Source: Chloroflexota bacterium (GTDB lineage: Bacteria; Chloroflexota; Anaerolineae; JAAEKA01). Taken from it: a stretch of 64,000 nt of DNA. How positions within the stretch are numbered: the first letter of the stretch is position 1; every line of letters starts with the position of its first letter. Under the pieces are notes generated by a model. That model saw only the letters and a list, made by a program, of their open reading frames with translations. It ran no database searches and had not been told where the DNA came from. The position numbers and the translations under genes were made by a program. Shown here in pieces: positions 61,744 through 64,000 of the stretch. The DNA is taken from NCBI GenBank assembly GCA_034717495.1, contig JAYELL010000095.1, positions 1-64,000 on the forward strand, written 5' to 3'.

Positions 61744-63708
61744 ATGACAAGGTCAATTCGAATCATCAGACTGGCGGCGTTTGTTTTTCTATTTTGCGCG
61801 GGCATGTTCTTCGGGCTCGCGGCCTCGGTCGAGGTGGCGTGGGCTGAACCGGCAGATCCCGAACAGCTTCCGGCCACGGGAGATTGTTATCGAGACAACA
61901 TCTTCTACGGCGAGGTGCCGCCTGGTGGTGATCAAAGTCCTGTTCTCGTCTTCGTTCACGGCTACGGCGGTGAAGCTATCGACTGGTGGCTGCGAATCCC
62001 GTTCCTTTTCAACAACGACAGCTACGTGCGGGCGTATGATGCCGGCTATCGAACAGCGTTCGTCAATCTGAACGTCGATCCTGCGGCGCCGGACTGCGAG
62101 GTGGTTCGCACGCCGGCTCAGAGCACCGCGTACAACGGGTATGTGCTGAGTCAGCAGATCGAGGCGATCACCGAATATTTCAATGTGGATCAGGTGGACA
62201 TAATCGCACACTCCAAGGGTGGGATCGATACGCAGGCAGCGGTTGTTTTCTGGGATGCCGCTTCGTACGTCCGCAACGTGTTTTCGCTGAGTTCCCCTCA
62301 CCAGGGCAGCCTTCTTGCCGATCTACTGTGGAGCCCGGAAGGGGAGTGGCTTGCAGGCTTGTTTGGAGAGCGGGATGATGGGACCTACAGTATTCAAACG
62401 GCACCTATGCAAGCATTCCGATCCGCGGTCGATTGGAACCCGGTTGATGATTCTATCAACTACTACTCGGCAGCTGGCACGAGCTATCTGGGCGGTGGCT
62501 TTGGCCTGCGTTGGATGGGACAATGGATCGAGGACCAGCCTGAAGGGGGGCCGAACGATGGCGCTATTCGCGTCAGCAGTACCTATCTGCCATATGCAAA
62601 CGTGCTGTTTCAGGAACCCTGGAATCACGTCGACATGTTCATGGGAAGGAACGCCTTCCCTTATATCCTCGATGTGCTTCAGGGCAATCACCTGGTAGCC
62701 CCTCAAGAGGTAGCCTTTGACGGCCCGCCTGTCGTGCTGGCCAACTCGCAGTTTTCGATCACCGCCAGCGGCTTGCCTTTGACTGCAACCAAGCCGTTCG
62801 TATACTCGTGGGCGGTACCGGGGCAGAGTCCGATCGTGCATATCGCGGGTGCCAGTGATACCATAAGCACCCGTATCAGCACTCCCGGCATCCACCATAT
62901 TTCGGTATCCGTAGCCAATGGAGCCGGCGCTGCCCAGGGCACCTTCATTATCAATGTAGTCAGTACCGTCCAGTGGCTATACTTTCCCTTCCCGTTAAAC
63001 ACGCCGGGCTCAGCCGCGGTTGAACACGTTGCTCCAATAGCCTTGAACAACATCGTACGCGGGGGACCTCTCGACCAACCGGTTCAGGAAGAGATTCCCA
63101 TTGAACCGCAGGTTCGCTCGGTTGAATTCGGTCTCTTCACCTCCCGGCCGGCCACCGGCGCTGTGCTGGTCGGACCTGCCGGAAAGGTCCACCCATTTGA
63201 AGCTGTGCCATTTGTAAAATATGGCTTGCCCCCGATGGCCCATTTGCAGCAAGTCAGTATCGAAAACCCTGAACCGGGATCGTGGCAACTGCAGATCGAT
63301 GGTCAAGGTGAAGGAGGCTATTTGTTGATCGCCAACCTGGACAGTCCGTTGCAGATTCAGGTGGAGGGCGTGCCTGGCAACCAGGTAGATCCGGGTGAAG
63401 CCCTGAACTTGACTGCTCGCAGAGTTTCAGAGGGATCGCAAATGACAGGACGGGCGGAAGGGGTACAGGAAATGGCGTTGAGATTTTCGAGCCGGTCTGG
63501 CAGCGTGCACGAGACGAAGTCAGCTGGTGCAGAACTTGCGGTCTCGGTCGCCCGGCAAGAGGGTGTTTTTGGCATGTCCCTGTCGGTGCGGGGCCAGGCG
63601 GAAAGTGGATTCCCGTACGAACGTACTTATGTACGCTCACTTCTTGTGGCGGACGAGGGGCAATTGGCAAAGAACCCCTGGTATCTTGACACGCTGCTTC
63701 AGCGCTAA
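61744..63708 (+). CDS. Secreted lipase-like alpha/beta hydrolase with beta-rich C-terminus
   Basis: A 654-residue exported protein with a Sec signal (about 1-34, ending AWAEPAD). The hydrolase domain has VFVHGYGGEAIDWW and the nucleophile AHSKGG (Ser157), with LSSPHQGSLLADL after it, as in extracellular lipases/PGAP1-like hydrolases. From about residue 330 are Ig- and beta-sandwich-like regions ending in a last strand-rich part. It may act on the lipid outside the cell. It follows the transporter by 3 bases and ends the plus-strand series. Confidence 0.85.
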   Translation: MTRSIRIIRLAAFVFLFCAGMFFGLAASVEVAWAEPADPEQLPATGDCYRDNIFYGEVPPGGDQSPVLVFVHGYGGEAIDWWLRIPFLFNNDSYVRAYDAGYRTAFVNLNVDPAAPDCEVVRTPAQSTAYNGYVLSQQIEAITEYFNVDQVDIIAHSKGGIDTQAAVVFWDAASYVRNVFSLSSPHQGSLLADLLWSPEGEWLAGLFGERDDGTYSIQTAPMQAFRSAVDWNPVDDSINYYSAAGTSYLGGGFGLRWMGQWIEDQPEGGPNDGAIRVSSTYLPYANVLFQEPWNHVDMFMGRNAFPYILDVLQGNHLVAPQEVAFDGPPVVLANSQFSITASGLPLTATKPFVYSWAVPGQSPIVHIAGASDTISTRISTPGIHHISVSVANGAGAAQGTFIINVVSTVQWLYFPFPLNTPGSAAVEHVAPIALNNIVRGGPLDQPVQEEIPIEPQVRSVEFGLFTSRPATGAVLVGPAGKVHPFEAVPFVKYGLPPMAHLQQVSIENPEPGSWQLQIDGQGEGGYLLIANLDSPLQIQVEGVPGNQVDPGEALNLTARRVSEGSQMTGRAEGVQEMALRFSSRSGSVHETKSAGAELAVSVARQEGVFGMSLSVRGQAESGFPYERTYVRSLLVADEGQLAKNPWYLDTLLQR

Positions 63709-64000
63709 AGTGATACCACTTTGAAACCAGGGGTTTGAAGGTGGCCAAACGAGCGGCGATGATACTGGCAAACTCCTGGTCTCTATCAGGAATCACTTTA
63801 GTCGGCGACACTTTGACCAAACGGCTTTGTCCGTCTCACTGCGTAGGCCCGCATCCTGGTAATATAAGGTAGTCGGCGAAATGTACGACATTGCCATGGG
63901 ACGCCAGGCCAGAGGGCAATTGACAATCATCGCTCGCAGAGTACCCGCATGCCGGGGCATCGTTCAGAAGATATGGTCTTCAATGGAGGTGGGTAACATG
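63709..64000. other. Gap with a possible next-gene start at the edge
   Basis: No gene fits in 63709-63990. TAGTCGGCGA appears twice (about 63797 and 63871). GGAGGTGGGTAACATG ends the window: ATG 63998-64000 with a good GGAGG site 7-9 bases before it, so another plus-strand gene may begin here. Confidence 0.5.

Noticed and set aside
24210-63708. Genuine enediyne cluster
   Set aside because: The PKSE-like layout is incomplete, and no enediyne thioesterase or the usual conserved accessory genes are visible.
63254-63820. 188-residue minus-strand frame at the right edge
   Set aside because: Mostly antisense to the secreted hydrolase; the part beyond it is too short to judge.

Overview
The window looks like a chromosomal segment from a free-living, moderately high-GC bacterium, most probably a Chloroflexota (Anaerolineae/Caldilineae-like) lineage. 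This placement is an inference from gene style: PT-rich lipoproteins, a TupABC tungstate transporter with a GntR/periplasmic-binding-type regulator, a bacterial dynamin, CapA, and many dispersed GC-rich intergenic repeats. No rRNA or other lineage marker is present. One tRNA (Arg, CCG anticodon) lies at 23729-23803.

Left part (1-24000), ordinary and accessory genes. It opens in a 56-bp tandem repeat, then has a three-gene operon of unknown membrane proteins (481-2948, minus) and a divergent Crp-like regulator lacking part of its ligand domain. Next come an ICMT-like methyltransferase, a membrane-anchored beta-lactamase-fold hydrolase, a relic of a DUF1156 DNA-methylase gene, and a lipoprotein. 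The tungstate operon tupB-tupC-tupA plus regulator (8321-11796) sits behind a clear sigma70-type promoter whose -10 box lies inside a palindrome. After that, mostly on the minus strand, are small membrane proteins, an APH-type kinase, uvrA, a GNAT acetyltransferase, a dynamin-like GTPase and a CapA-like protein. The gaps hold several families of dispersed and tandem repeats, some present in two to four copies within the window.

Right part (24210-63708), one plus-strand gene series of about 39.5 kb. The first genes form a lipid/polyketide assembly line. A FAAL-ACP-thioesterase protein carries a second, apparently dead carrier-thioesterase pair. A 2318-residue PKS has tandem nitronate-monooxygenase-like barrels, KS, AT and KR but no carrier domain. 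A 1846-residue PKS is arranged KS-AT-ACP-DH-phosphopantetheinyl transferase, like an enediyne PKSE without KR. A free carrier protein follows. Behind these are tailoring genes: a phosphodiesterase-type enzyme, an alpha/beta hydrolase, two SDRs, a methyltransferase, two GT1-type glycosyltransferases (one fused to a methyltransferase), a sugar-nucleotide-type epimerase, a sulfatase-fold enzyme without the formylglycine motif and an NTF2-like protein. Surface or secretion genes are two related large proteins of unknown family, a TolB-like lipoprotein, a Tat-exported DUF362 protein, a GPH/MFS transporter and a secreted lipase-like hydrolase. The simplest reading is synthesis, O-/C-methylation, glycosylation and export of a long-chain acyl/polyketide glycolipid. 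The product is not known from sequence, and the combination is the best candidate here for a previously undescribed system.

Many starts were moved from the longest open frame to positions with a convincing ribosome-binding site; this is stated in each entry.
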